A stretch of 25,173 nt of DNA. Origin: Halieaceae bacterium (GTDB lineage: Bacteria > Pseudomonadota > Gammaproteobacteria > Pseudomonadales > Halieaceae). The notes beneath the pieces were generated by a model. It saw only the letters and a list, made by a program, of their open reading frames with translations, searched no databases and was not told the DNA's origin. The number at the start of each line of letters is the position of its first letter. The stretch's first letter is position 1. The DNA lies in the NCBI GenBank assembly GCA_002683395.1, contig NYTG01000025.1, forward strand, positions 27,386 to 52,558, written 5' to 3'. Both the position numbers and the translations under genes were made by a program. Positions 7,125 through 14,603 of this stretch are shown piece after piece.

Positions 7125-7826
7125 TCATGACCATCCATCCGGTCGCTTCTTCCTCGGCCACAGTCGAGGAGCGACAACCGCCAGAATCACGCCCAGCAGA
7201 ACGGCCAACGCCCCATCCATCATCTGATTGTTGGCGATCCGCTCTCTGAGGCGCACATTTTCCAGTCTCAGCAGGTCCGCGCTCGAGCGTCCGGACTCAA
7301 GCTCCGCAACCAGCTGCTGATTCATCAGGTCAAGATCCAGCGCGGCCGCCGAGACGCGCTTGATCTCGGTCAGCTCCGCCTGAGTCCGCTCTATTGTTGT
7401 CGTCAAGCCGATGATCGTCTCGTCGGCTTCATCCACCTCGGTAGAACTCTGGTTGAGCTGACTGACCACACGGTCGCGTTCAGCTCTCGCCTGTTCCAAC
7501 TCAACTCTCAGGTCGTTGATCAATAGGGCTGCCGGAGGCTCCTGTTGCAGGTACTGTGAGGGGATCCAGCCGCGGGTTCCGCCACGGGTTTCGATCTCTG
7601 CCCACTCGCCATCGTCACTCTCGGCAAACACCAGTAATGCGGTACCAGACGGCAGCCCGCGGTTCACAATACGATAGTCGGCACCGGCGCCACTGCGGAC
7701 GGGCACGAGCACCTTATCGCTGACGTACTGGGTCTCCTGAGCCATTCCTATCGAGTGAGCCATCAGCACAACGGGCAGGAATAAGACCCGCAAGGAGCAC
7801 ACTGTATTTGCTGAGCGTAACCTCAT
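7125..7826 (-). CDS. ygiM: SH3-domain membrane protein, YgiM family (TIGR04211)
   Basis: The 233 residues show a signal peptide (about residues 1-29, ending GMA/QE), a bacterial SH3 domain (about 33-95: YVSDKVLVPVRSGAGADYRIV, GWIPSQYL), a long charged coiled coil (about 100-205) and a C-terminal membrane helix (MDGALAVLLGVILAVVAPRLW) followed by basic residues. This is the layout of E. coli YgiM and the TIGR04211 family. The SH3 and coiled-coil parts would face the periplasm. The exact role is unknown; peptidoglycan or envelope association is inferred. It begins by a 4-base ATGA overlap with yciB and ends 14 bases before the cyclophilin start, so it is clearly in the same operon. Confidence 0.88.
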   Translation of the reverse strand: MRLRSANTVCSLRVLFLPVVLMAHSIGMAQETQYVSDKVLVPVRSGAGADYRIVNRGLPSGTALLVFAESDDGEWAEIETRGGTRGWIPSQYLQQEPPAALLINDLRVELEQARAERDRVVSQLNQSSTEVDEADETIIGLTTTIERTQAELTEIKRVSAAALDLDLMNQQLVAELESGRSSADLLRLENVRLRERIANNQMMDGALAVLLGVILAVVAPRLWPRKKRPDGWS

Positions 7827-8437
7827 TGTGACCCTCCCGCGTGCTCGTGATCTCCGTCGACGGCATCCTGATCTTTTAAATGGGGAGCGACGATCACTAT
7901 TGTCAAAAGCATCAATACGACCGTGAAGCCAATGCTGGAGTAAAGCTTGTAAGACACCCAGAAGGCCTCCTCATATTGGTAGGCGACGAAAAGATTCAGA
8001 GCACCGACCACCGTAAAGTTGCCGATCCACAGTACATTGAGTCGAGACCATACCTTACGCGTCAATGAGAGCTGACTGCCCAGGAGTCGCTGAAGGAGAT
8101 TGCGCTCGCCCACATACTGTGACCCCAGAAAGATCGCCGCCAGCCCCCAGTTGAACACCGTTGGCTTCCACTGGATAAAACGCTGATCTCTCAGAATTAG
8201 CGTTGCGGCACCGAAAATCACCACAGCAACGGCCATCCACATCATGCGTCGGTCATTTTTTTTCGCCAGTGCAGAGCAGAGCAGCCACACCACAACGGTG
8301 CTGACCATGAGCACTGCGGTGGCACTGAAAATACCATCAAAGGTATAGGACCAGTCACTGACGGCCACGGTGTCGCCGTCCATCTGGTAGGCACCGAAAA
8401 AAAGCACCAGAGGCAGAAATTCCAACAGTTGTCTCAT
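7823..8437 (-). CDS. yciB: Inner-membrane protein YciB (septation protein A family)
   Basis: YciB is a small polytopic inner-membrane protein tied to envelope maintenance and cell division. The sequence has the family start MRQLLEFLPLVLFFGAY, five to six hydrophobic segments, the conserved block FIQWKPTVFNWGLAAIFLGSQYVGERNLLQRLLG, then LNVLWIGNFTVVGALNLFVAY, with a short hydrophilic tail rich in D, H and G. The ATG at 8437 lies 45 bases from the divergent rnm gene. It is the first gene of the minus-strand run reaching to rsmE. Confidence 0.94.
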   Translation of the reverse strand: MRQLLEFLPLVLFFGAYQMDGDTVAVSDWSYTFDGIFSATAVLMVSTVVVWLLCSALAKKNDRRMMWMAVAVVIFGAATLILRDQRFIQWKPTVFNWGLAAIFLGSQYVGERNLLQRLLGSQLSLTRKVWSRLNVLWIGNFTVVGALNLFVAYQYEEAFWVSYKLYSSIGFTVVLMLLTIVIVAPHLKDQDAVDGDHEHAGGSQ

Positions 8438-8453
8438 GGATTGGCCTGATCCC

Positions 8454-8465
8454 GCGCCGCGGCGC
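8454..8465. repeat. 12-base GC palindrome in the yciB/rnm divergent gap
   Basis: GCGCCGCGGCGC is a perfect inverted repeat in the 45-base gap between the two divergent start codons. Both promoters must lie close by or inside the genes, so a regulator site is possible. In DNA of this base composition a chance match is also quite possible. Confidence 0.3.
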
Positions 8466-8482
8466 TCGCTATCGTCTCTACT

Positions 8483-9376
8483 ATGGTAGACAATCCGCCG
8501 ATTCTTCTCAGCCTGGGCGGTGATTTACCTGACTCGGGGCGCAGTGTAGAGATTGCCTTGATTGACTTCCACACACATAGTGCCGCTTCTGATGGCGCCC
8601 TGAGTCCACGCGAATTGGTCGATCGTGCGGCGCGGGAGGGTGTTAAGCGTCTTTCACTCACGGATCACGACACGATTGCCGGGTATCTGAGCGTCGCAAC
8701 TGCGGTGCCTGAATATCTTGAATTGATCAGTGGTGTCGAGCTCTCATGCCAATGGGGCCGGGCGGGTATTCACGTAGTAGGACTCGGTTTTGATCCTCGC
8801 GCGCCCGCTCTGACCGCACATCTGGAAAGGCTCAATCAAGCCCGTGCAGATCGCGCGGAGAAAATCGCCCATAAACTGGAACGTGCCGACATGCCAGGCG
8901 CACTGGCCGGCGCGATGGCGGTGGCGGAGGGGGGTCAGATAGGGCGGCCACACTTCGCGCGCTGGATGGTGCTAGCAGGGCATGTCGAGAGCGAGGCTGT
9001 GGCATTCAAACGTTTTCTGGGGCGCGGAAAACCTGGAGACATATCGATGTTGTGGCCGACCCTGGAAGAGACGGTGGTCACCATCCGCGGCGCGGGAGGG
9101 ATAGCGGTACTGGCCCACCCACTCGACTATAAAATGACCGCAACACGGCTGCGGGCGTTGACACGCGCATTCACAGACGCAGGTGGTGAAGCCATTGAGG
9201 TCATTAATGGCCGCCCCAGAGCCGGCGATACCGACACGCTATGGCGCTTGGTGAAAGAGCACGACCTGTGCGTCTCGGTGGGTTCCGATTTTCATCGGGA
9301 TACGACGTACGGCAGGGGATTGGGCATCGACATCGCCCACATCCCAGAGGGCTTCGGGGTGTGGGAGAGGTTGTGA
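8483..9376 (+). CDS. rnm: PHP-domain 5'-3' exoribonuclease RNase AM (YciV/TrpH family)
   Basis: The E. coli homologue (YciV, RNase AM) trims 5' ends of rRNAs and degrades short RNA 5' to 3' with divalent metals. The PHP metal motifs are present: DFHTHSAASDG (H30, H32), LSLTDHDT (D61, H62, D63), HVVGLGFD, VLAHPLDY and GSDFH. The 297-residue length fits. The family-like body begins at about residue 25 (IALIDFHTH). The ATG at 8483 has no Shine-Dalgarno, and a TTG at about 8558 inside that stretch is an alternative. It overlaps yciO by 4 bases, the same pairing as in E. coli. Confidence 0.9.
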   Translation: MVDNPPILLSLGGDLPDSGRSVEIALIDFHTHSAASDGALSPRELVDRAAREGVKRLSLTDHDTIAGYLSVATAVPEYLELISGVELSCQWGRAGIHVVGLGFDPRAPALTAHLERLNQARADRAEKIAHKLERADMPGALAGAMAVAEGGQIGRPHFARWMVLAGHVESEAVAFKRFLGRGKPGDISMLWPTLEETVVTIRGAGGIAVLAHPLDYKMTATRLRALTRAFTDAGGEAIEVINGRPRAGDTDTLWRLVKEHDLCVSVGSDFHRDTTYGRGLGIDIAHIPEGFGVWERL

Positions 9377-9999
9377 GCCAATTTTTTGCCATTCACCCCG
9401 AAACGCCCCAGTCCCGACTGGTTCAACAGGCGGTCGATATTATTCAGAGTGGCGGAGTGGCGGTATACCCGACGGATTCCGCTTACGCGCTGGGGTGTCA
9501 GTTGGGCAATAAAAAAGCAATGGAGCGAATTCGACGCATTCGGGCGCTGCGGGACGACCACAACTTCACGCTGGTTTGTCGTGATTTATCTGAGCTGGGC
9601 ACCTATGCCCGGGTCGACAATACGGCGTATCGACTGCTGCGCCATGCCACACCGGGCCCCTATACCTTTATTCTTGAAGCGACCCGAGACGTGCCAAAGA
9701 GACTGGTGCAGCCGAAGCGAAAAACCATCGGCTTACGCGTACCAGACCATCCGATTCCGCAGTCATTGTTGCGGGCACTCGATGAGCCCCTGATGAGCGC
9801 CACACTCGCGTTACCGGGCAATGACTATCCTATGTCGGACCCCCATGATATTCGCGACCAGCTTGAGCATGAGGTGGATTTGGTGATCGATGGTGGCTTC
9901 TGTGGTCTTGAGCCCAGCAGCGTCATTGATCTGACGGGGTCGGCACCGCTAATTTTAAGGCGCGGTGTTGGAGACGTCAGCGACTTTGAGGTTGCCTGA
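9373..9999 (+). CDS. yciO: YciO, YrdC/Sua5-fold protein
   Basis: YciO belongs to the YrdC/Sua5 fold, whose members TsaC and Sua5 make threonylcarbamoyl-AMP for the t6A modification of tRNA; YciO's own role is less settled. From the GTG at 9373 it is 208 residues and follows E. coli YciO closely: SQFFAIHPE, GGVAVYPTDSAYALGC, HNFTLVCRDLSELGTY, PGPYTFILEAT, KRKTIGLRVPDHPI, SVIDLTG and LRRGVGDV. The frame is open back to 9241, but the upstream part is an out-of-frame reading of rnm. GTGA overlaps the rnm stop, with GGGAGAGG just before. Confidence 0.94.
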   Translation: MSQFFAIHPETPQSRLVQQAVDIIQSGGVAVYPTDSAYALGCQLGNKKAMERIRRIRALRDDHNFTLVCRDLSELGTYARVDNTAYRLLRHATPGPYTFILEATRDVPKRLVQPKRKTIGLRVPDHPIPQSLLRALDEPLMSATLALPGNDYPMSDPHDIRDQLEHEVDLVIDGGFCGLEPSSVIDLTGSAPLILRRGVGDVSDFEVA

Positions 10000-10002
10000 G
10001 GG

Positions 10003-10008
10003 TATAAT
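10003..10008 (+). promoter_or_regulatory. Perfect TATAAT just upstream of scpA
   Basis: An exact -10 hexamer lies 6 bases before the GTG at 10015, the spacing that would start a transcript at or next to that codon. No good -35 box is seen at 16 to 18 bases upstream. It could be a weak internal promoter giving a leaderless scpA message, or chance. Confidence 0.3.
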
Positions 10009-10014
10009 TTCGCT

Positions 10015-10890
10015 GTGACCAGTTCCGTTGAAAAAACCGCACAGGAAGGTGCTCAAGCCGCTCTCGCTGACACTGTTACCGAGGCAGAGCAGGCGTCTCT
10101 GCGACCCGAGCAGGGAGAGATGCCCTTTGCAATGGTTCGCGGTGAGGCGGTCACTGAGCTCCCAAAAGACCTCTACATTCCGCCCCAGGCGCTCGAGGTG
10201 TTTCTTGATGCCTTTGAGGGGCCCCTCGATCTACTGCTGTATCTGATCCGTCGTCAAAATCTGGATATTCTGGATATTGACGTCGCACAGATCACCGAGC
10301 AGTACATGCGCTATGTCGAGCTGATGGATGCGATGCAATTCGAACTGGCCGCCGAGTATCTTCTGATGGCGGCCATGCTGGCGGAAATCAAATCGCGCAT
10401 GTTGCTGCCACGGGCGGGTGAGGCTGAGGATGAAGAGGAAGACCCTCGAGCCAATCTTGTTCGTCGACTGCAGGAGTATGAGCGTTTCAAAAAGGCGGCC
10501 GAAGATCTCGAGGCAATGCCGCGATTAGAGCGGGAATTGTGGCAGGCCTCAGCAGCTCCCCCCGATCTGCATATAGAGCGGCCATTGCCCGAGGTTGATA
10601 TGCGTGAAGTATTTCTGGCATTGGGCGAGGTCCTGCGGCGCGCAGAGATGTACGCCAGTCATCAGATCCAGATGGAGTCACTTTCTACTCGTGAGCGGAT
10701 GTCTCAGGTGCTGGAGACCTTGAATCAGGGCGGCTTCGTGCCGTTCGTCTCACTGTTTAAGCCAGAAGAGGGGCGTCTGGGTGTGGTCGTTACCTTCCTG
10801 GCGCTCATGGAGCTTATGAAGGAGTCCCTGATTGAGCTGGTCCAAACAGAAGGTTTTGGTCCCATCCACATTAAGGCGAAGTCGGAGTAA
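10015..10890 (+). CDS. scpA: Segregation and condensation protein A (ScpA)
   Basis: ScpA is the kleisin that bridges SMC heads and binds ScpB, helping chromosome compaction and segregation. The core block IPPQALEVFLDAFEGPLDLLLYLIRRQNLDILDIDVAQITEQYMRYV is diagnostic, followed by AAEYLLMAAMLAEIKSRMLLPR and an acidic linker. The C-terminal winged-helix part ends VTFLALMELMKESLIELVQTEGFGPIHIK. From GTG 10015 it is 291 residues with a low-complexity acidic N-terminus of about 40 residues. ATG 10120 and ATG 10132 are possible shorter starts closer to the usual family N-terminus. It is followed by scpB after 2 bases. Confidence 0.93.
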   Translation: MTSSVEKTAQEGAQAALADTVTEAEQASLRPEQGEMPFAMVRGEAVTELPKDLYIPPQALEVFLDAFEGPLDLLLYLIRRQNLDILDIDVAQITEQYMRYVELMDAMQFELAAEYLLMAAMLAEIKSRMLLPRAGEAEDEEEDPRANLVRRLQEYERFKKAAEDLEAMPRLERELWQASAAPPDLHIERPLPEVDMREVFLALGEVLRRAEMYASHQIQMESLSTRERMSQVLETLNQGGFVPFVSLFKPEEGRLGVVVTFLALMELMKESLIELVQTEGFGPIHIKAKSE

Positions 10891-10892
10891 AC

Positions 10893-11606
10893 ATGGAAGC
10901 GGGATTGGTGCAGATCTTGGAAGGTGCGCTGCTGGCGGCAGGCGAGCCGCTGTCCATACAGAGAATGATACTGCTGTTTGAGGAGGACGAGCGTCCTACC
11001 AAAGAAGACATTCGCGCCGCGATCAAAATGGTGGAGGAGCGTTGTGAGGACCGAGGCTATGAACTGGTGCAGGTGGCCTCCGGATATCGGTTTCAGGTGC
11101 GGCAGGACCTTGCGGCCTGGGTGGGTCGCCTATGGCAGGAGCGCCCCGCGCGGTATTCACGTGCGCTGATGGAGACGCTTTCACTGATCGCGTATCGGCA
11201 GCCCATCACCCGCGGGGAGATCGAGGAGATTCGTGGTGTAGCGGTCAGCACCAATATCGTAAAAACCCTTCTGGAGCGCGAGTGGGTGCGAGTAGTGGGG
11301 CACCGTGACGTGCCGGGTCGGCCGGCGATGTACGCGACCACGAGACAGTTTCTCGATTACTTTAATTTAAAATCGCTTGACCAGCTGCCGCCGCTGGCGG
11401 AGATCAAAGAGCTCGATAATCTCTCGGGTGAATTGGCGCTGGAGTTGCCCGAGGCTGCAGCGGAAGCCTTGGGCACTGACGAATCTGTTGCCGAAGGGGT
11501 CGACGCGGAACTTGAGTCGAAGGACGGTGATGCTGATGCGGCTGAAGCCACGACACATGAAGCGGAGAGAGCCGATAATGGCGAACAAGACACCCCGTCG
11601 CCCTGA
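10893..11606 (+). CDS. scpB: Segregation and condensation protein B (ScpB)
   Basis: ScpB dimers bind ScpA in the SMC complex. The N-terminal two-thirds carries the twin winged-helix domains: QILEGALLAAGEPLSI, GYRFQVRQDLAAWVGRLW, SRALMETLSLIAYRQPITRGEIEEIRGVAVSTNIVKTLLEREWV and YATTRQFLDYFNLKSLDQLP. The final 55 or so residues (LALELPEAAAEAL... to EQDTPSP) are an acidic, alanine-rich, probably disordered tail, which makes the protein longer (237 residues) than minimal ScpB. The last 29 bases overlap the start of rluB in another frame, a sign of tight coupling. Confidence 0.95.
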   Translation: MEAGLVQILEGALLAAGEPLSIQRMILLFEEDERPTKEDIRAAIKMVEERCEDRGYELVQVASGYRFQVRQDLAAWVGRLWQERPARYSRALMETLSLIAYRQPITRGEIEEIRGVAVSTNIVKTLLEREWVRVVGHRDVPGRPAMYATTRQFLDYFNLKSLDQLPPLAEIKELDNLSGELALELPEAAAEALGTDESVAEGVDAELESKDGDADAAEATTHEAERADNGEQDTPSP

Positions 11607-12462
11607 GGAACCTGCCGCCGATGAGAACAAGGGCGAAAAGCTTCATAAGGTATTAGCTAACCTCGGCCTGGGCTCACGGCGCAAAATGGAGCGCTGGATC
11701 GAGGAAGGGCGACTCACACTAGACGGTACCTTAGCTCGGCTCGGAGATCGTGTTCGACCGGGGCAGTCTGTGAGACTCGATGGTAAACCCGTGGAGCTTG
11801 AAGAAGGCACTCGGGTTCGTGTGCTGCTTTACCATAAGCCCCCGCGGGAAGTGTGCTCCCGCAGTGACCCCGAGGGCCGAAAAACGGTGTTTGAGCGGTT
11901 ACCTTCCCTCAAGAACGGCCGCTGGATTTCGGTGGGGCGCCTCGATTTCAATACCTCTGGAGTGTTGCTGTTTGCGACCGATGGTGCGCTGGCCAATGCC
12001 CTGATGCATCCGTCGAGCGCCATCGAGCGAGAGTATCTGGTCCGCGTCATGGGCAGAGTCGATGAACCGCTGCTGGAGCGTTTAAAGCAGGGTGTTGAAT
12101 TGGATGATGGTCCTGCCCGCTTCACCGATATTAGAGAAGGTGGCGGTGACGGCATCAATCGTTTCTTTTATGTTGTGCTCATGGGCGGGCGCAATCGCGA
12201 GGTCCGTCGACTCTGGGAATCTCAGGGGTGCACGGTGTCGCGCCTGAAGCGGGTTCGTTACGGTGAAGTCTTTCTGCCCTCCAAGCTGAAAAAGGGGCAA
12301 TGGATGGAATTGCCCCAGCGGGATGTCGATGTCGTCTATCAGATGGCGGGCCTACCAGGGAAAAAGGCCGCTGCACTCTCCAAAAAAGAACTGGAGCGCC
12401 GTGAGCGTCTGGCGAATAAAGGTCAGCGAGCCGCAGGCCGCGGTAAACGCCGCAACGCCTGA
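11578..12462 (+). CDS. rluB: 23S rRNA pseudouridine synthase RluB
   Basis: RluB makes the pseudouridine at position 2605 of 23S rRNA (E. coli numbering). From ATG 11578 it is 294 residues: an S4 RNA-binding domain (about residues 20-70: EKLHKVLANLGLGSRRKMERWIEEG is the family opening), then the RsuA-type catalytic domain with GRLDFNTSGVLLFATDG (catalytic D123), EREYLVRV and MGGRNREVRRLWESQGCTVSRLKRVRYG. A basic tail follows (KKELERRERLANKGQRAAG). The frame is open back to 11377, but that part is scpB in another frame. Its TGA directly abuts the TGA of convergent yciK. Confidence 0.94.
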   Translation: MANKTPRRPEEPAADENKGEKLHKVLANLGLGSRRKMERWIEEGRLTLDGTLARLGDRVRPGQSVRLDGKPVELEEGTRVRVLLYHKPPREVCSRSDPEGRKTVFERLPSLKNGRWISVGRLDFNTSGVLLFATDGALANALMHPSSAIEREYLVRVMGRVDEPLLERLKQGVELDDGPARFTDIREGGGDGINRFFYVVLMGGRNREVRRLWESQGCTVSRLKRVRYGEVFLPSKLKKGQWMELPQRDVDVVYQMAGLPGKKAAALSKKELERRERLANKGQRAAGRGKRRNA

Positions 12463-13218
12463 TCAGCCCTGTGCGTCGAGGGCTTCGCCATTCAGTTCAT
12501 GGCTCGCATCGCTCAGTAGATAAATCCAGCGGTCGGTGAGTTCCGAGGGCTCCGGGTTAGTGCCGGGAGGTTCAGCGGGGTAAGCCAACCGTCGCATGCG
12601 GGTGTTCACCGCGCCCGGATTCAGGCTGTTCACGCGCACAGAGCTAGTGGATCCCAGTTCTTCGGCGAGCACCTGCATGTAACCCTCGGTGGCAAATTTC
12701 GAGACGGCGTAGGCCCCCCAGTAGGCTTTGCCTCGTCGGCCGACTCCGGAACTGGTGAGTATCACCGAGGCAGATGGTGCTGCCTCCAGTAGCGGCATCA
12801 GCGCGCGGGTCAATAGAAAGACCGAAGTGATATTCACTTGCAGCACTTCCTGCCAACTCTGTGGCGAAGTTTGTGCAAGCGCCCGTCGTTCACCTAACAC
12901 GCTTGCGTTGTTGACCAGACCGTCCAATATCACCCCTGCCGCGGTGAGTTCGCCGGCCAGCGTTTCGTAGAGAGCGGAGTCGCCGCTGTTGAGATCGAGG
13001 GGAATGAGCCCGGGGGTTTTGAGTTTCGCCGCGGTAATCTCGTCATAGATGTTCTCCAGCGCAGCCTCGTCGCGACCCAGCAGTAATACCTCGGCGCCTC
13101 GTTGCGCGCAGGCCAATGCCAGGGCCCGTCCGATGCCGCGACTGGCTCCGGTAACGAGGATTGTCTTGCCTGACAGTTCGTCCGCTGCGGGCTGCCAGTC
13201 TTGTGGAATAAAGCTCAA
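12463..13218 (-). CDS. yciK: YciK, short-chain dehydrogenase/reductase
   Basis: YciK is a classical short-chain dehydrogenase of undefined substrate. The 251 residues show the Rossmann motif TGASRGIG (residues 23-30), NNAS (103-106), the catalytic serine region TSSGVG, and YAVSK (Y170, K174). The starting block FIPQDWQPAADELSGKTILVTGASRGIG is typical of YciK. It starts with TTG in a 4-base overlap (TTGA) with mupP and is the last gene of the mtaD-ubiG-mupP-yciK operon, an order also known from Pseudomonas. Any link to muropeptide recycling or ubiquinone would be by location only. Confidence 0.92.
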   Translation of the reverse strand: MSFIPQDWQPAADELSGKTILVTGASRGIGRALALACAQRGAEVLLLGRDEAALENIYDEITAAKLKTPGLIPLDLNSGDSALYETLAGELTAAGVILDGLVNNASVLGERRALAQTSPQSWQEVLQVNITSVFLLTRALMPLLEAAPSASVILTSSGVGRRGKAYWGAYAVSKFATEGYMQVLAEELGSTSSVRVNSLNPGAVNTRMRRLAYPAEPPGTNPEPSELTDRWIYLLSDASHELNGEALDAQG

Positions 13219-13895
13219 GACAGCATGTCCTCGATCACCTCGGCCAATTCCGTGCTGCTGTGCACCACGCTATCGGCCTGCCATTGCGTTGCTGATTCGC
13301 CTTTTGCCAGGTAGCCATAGGCCGCCGCGATGGTGCGGCACCCTGCCGCGCGCCCGGCCTCGATATCTCGCAGATGATCACCAATAAAGAGCGTCTCCGA
13401 TGGCGCGCAATTCAATTGTCGGCAGGCGAGTAGCACAGACTCAGGGTCAGGTTTCGGCAGGGTGACATGATCTGGAGTAATGAGCGCATGGGCAGGAGGG
13501 CTGAAAGGCATCTGCGCCATCAGAGGGCGAGCGAAGCGCTCTAGCTTGTTGGTGACTACACCCCAGCGCACATCCATCTGGTGAAGGCGGGCGATCAATG
13601 CAGTCAGCCCGGGATAGGGGTCGCTCAGCTGCCCCAGACCGGCCTCATAGAGTGTCAGGAATCGCTGCCGCCACATTTCAAATGCGGGGTCGGCGGAAGA
13701 GATCTCCAGTGCTGCCTGCACCATGCCCAGTGCACCGTCCGATACGCTGCGCCAGATCTCGTCATCTGACATAGACGGCAAACCCGCCTCTGTCCGCAGT
13801 TGCAGCCCAATATGGATGAACTCAGGAGCGGTATTGATCAACGTGCCATCCAGGTCAAACAGCACGGCGCGGGCCCCAGAGCCGGAGGGTGTCAC
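13215..13895 (-). CDS. mupP: HAD-family phosphatase, probable N-acetylmuramate 6-phosphate phosphatase MupP
   Basis: In Pseudomonas, MupP dephosphorylates N-acetylmuramate 6-phosphate in the cell-wall recycling route that feeds UDP-MurNAc back through AmgK and MurU. The protein has HAD motif I LFDLDGTLI (D14, D16), motif II VVTNK, motif III KPDPE and motif IV IGDHLRDIEAGRAAGC. The same motifs occur in phosphoglycolate phosphatase Gph. I prefer MupP because it lies between ubiG and yciK, as in Pseudomonas, but substrate cannot be read from the motifs. It starts with GTG (GTGA overlap with ubiG) and is 226 residues. Confidence 0.8.
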   Translation of the reverse strand: MTPSGSGARAVLFDLDGTLINTAPEFIHIGLQLRTEAGLPSMSDDEIWRSVSDGALGMVQAALEISSADPAFEMWRQRFLTLYEAGLGQLSDPYPGLTALIARLHQMDVRWGVVTNKLERFARPLMAQMPFSPPAHALITPDHVTLPKPDPESVLLACRQLNCAPSETLFIGDHLRDIEAGRAAGCRTIAAAYGYLAKGESATQWQADSVVHSSTELAEVIEDMLS

Positions 13896-14599
13896 GGCTT
13901 TTTTGCCCGGATTAAATAATTCACCGAGACATCGCCTGACGTCAGTCGGTAGCGCTTGGTGAGCGGGTTATAGGTCATGCCCATCATCTCCTGCATGTCC
14001 AAGCCTGCGGCGCGAATCCATCGGGCCAGTTCCGACGGTTTAATGAGCTTGTCATATTCGTGAGTGCCTCGCGGGAGCAGGTTGAGGATGTATTCGGCGC
14101 CGACTATCGCGAACAGAAATGATTTGGGGTTGCGGTTGATAGTGGAAAAAAACAGGTCTCCGCCCGGTTGGCATAAATCAGCGCAGGCTTGAATGACGGT
14201 GGAGGGGTCGGGCACATGCTCCAGCATCTCAAGGCAGGTCACCACGGCGAATTCGCCTGTTCTCTCTGCAGCTAATGCCTCCGCAGTACTGCGCACGTAG
14301 TTTACCTCGACGCCGCTCTCCAACTGGTGGAGGCGCGCCACTGACAGTGGCGCTTCGCCCATATCGATTCCGGTGACGGTAGCCCCCCGGTGCGCCAGTG
14401 CCTCGCAAAGCAAGCCTCCCCCGCAGCCGACGTCCAAAACAGATTTACCGTTGACCTGGGCGTGCTGGTCAATCCAGCCTGCGCGGAGTGGATTAATGTC
14501 GTGCAGCGGTTTGAACTCGCTGTTTGGGTCCCACCAGCGGGAAGCGAGCTTCTCGAACTTGGCAATTTCGTCTTGATCCACGTTGTCATCAGTTAGCAT
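13892..14599 (-). CDS. ubiG: Ubiquinone biosynthesis O-methyltransferase UbiG
   Basis: UbiG carries out both O-methylations of ubiquinone synthesis with S-adenosylmethionine, at the inner face of the membrane. Family blocks are NVDQDEIAKFEKLASRWWDP, PLHDINPLRAGWI, the SAM-binding motif VLDVGCGGGLL (about residues 54-64), VTCLEMLEHVPDP, FFSTINRNPKSFL and LPRGTHEYDKLIKPSEL. The length (235 residues) is normal. The ATG at 14599 lies 4 bases after mtaD, and the stop overlaps the mupP start. Confidence 0.97.
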   Translation of the reverse strand: MLTDDNVDQDEIAKFEKLASRWWDPNSEFKPLHDINPLRAGWIDQHAQVNGKSVLDVGCGGGLLCEALAHRGATVTGIDMGEAPLSVARLHQLESGVEVNYVRSTAEALAAERTGEFAVVTCLEMLEHVPDPSTVIQACADLCQPGGDLFFSTINRNPKSFLFAIVGAEYILNLLPRGTHEYDKLIKPSELARWIRAAGLDMQEMMGMTYNPLTKRYRLTSGDVSVNYLIRAKKP

Positions 14600-14603
14600 C
14601 GTG

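Noticed and set aside
9241..9372. 44-codon N-terminal extension of yciO
   Set aside because: It is the end of rnm in another frame; GTG 9373 gives the exact YciO N-terminus and a GTGA overlap.
11377..11577. 67-codon N-terminal extension of rluB
   Set aside because: This stretch is the acidic tail of scpB read in another frame; the RluB start at 11578 fits the family N-terminus.
13215..13895. Annotation as phosphoglycolate phosphatase Gph
   Set aside because: Motifs are shared by both, but position between ubiG and yciK follows the Pseudomonas mupP locus, so MupP is preferred without being proven.
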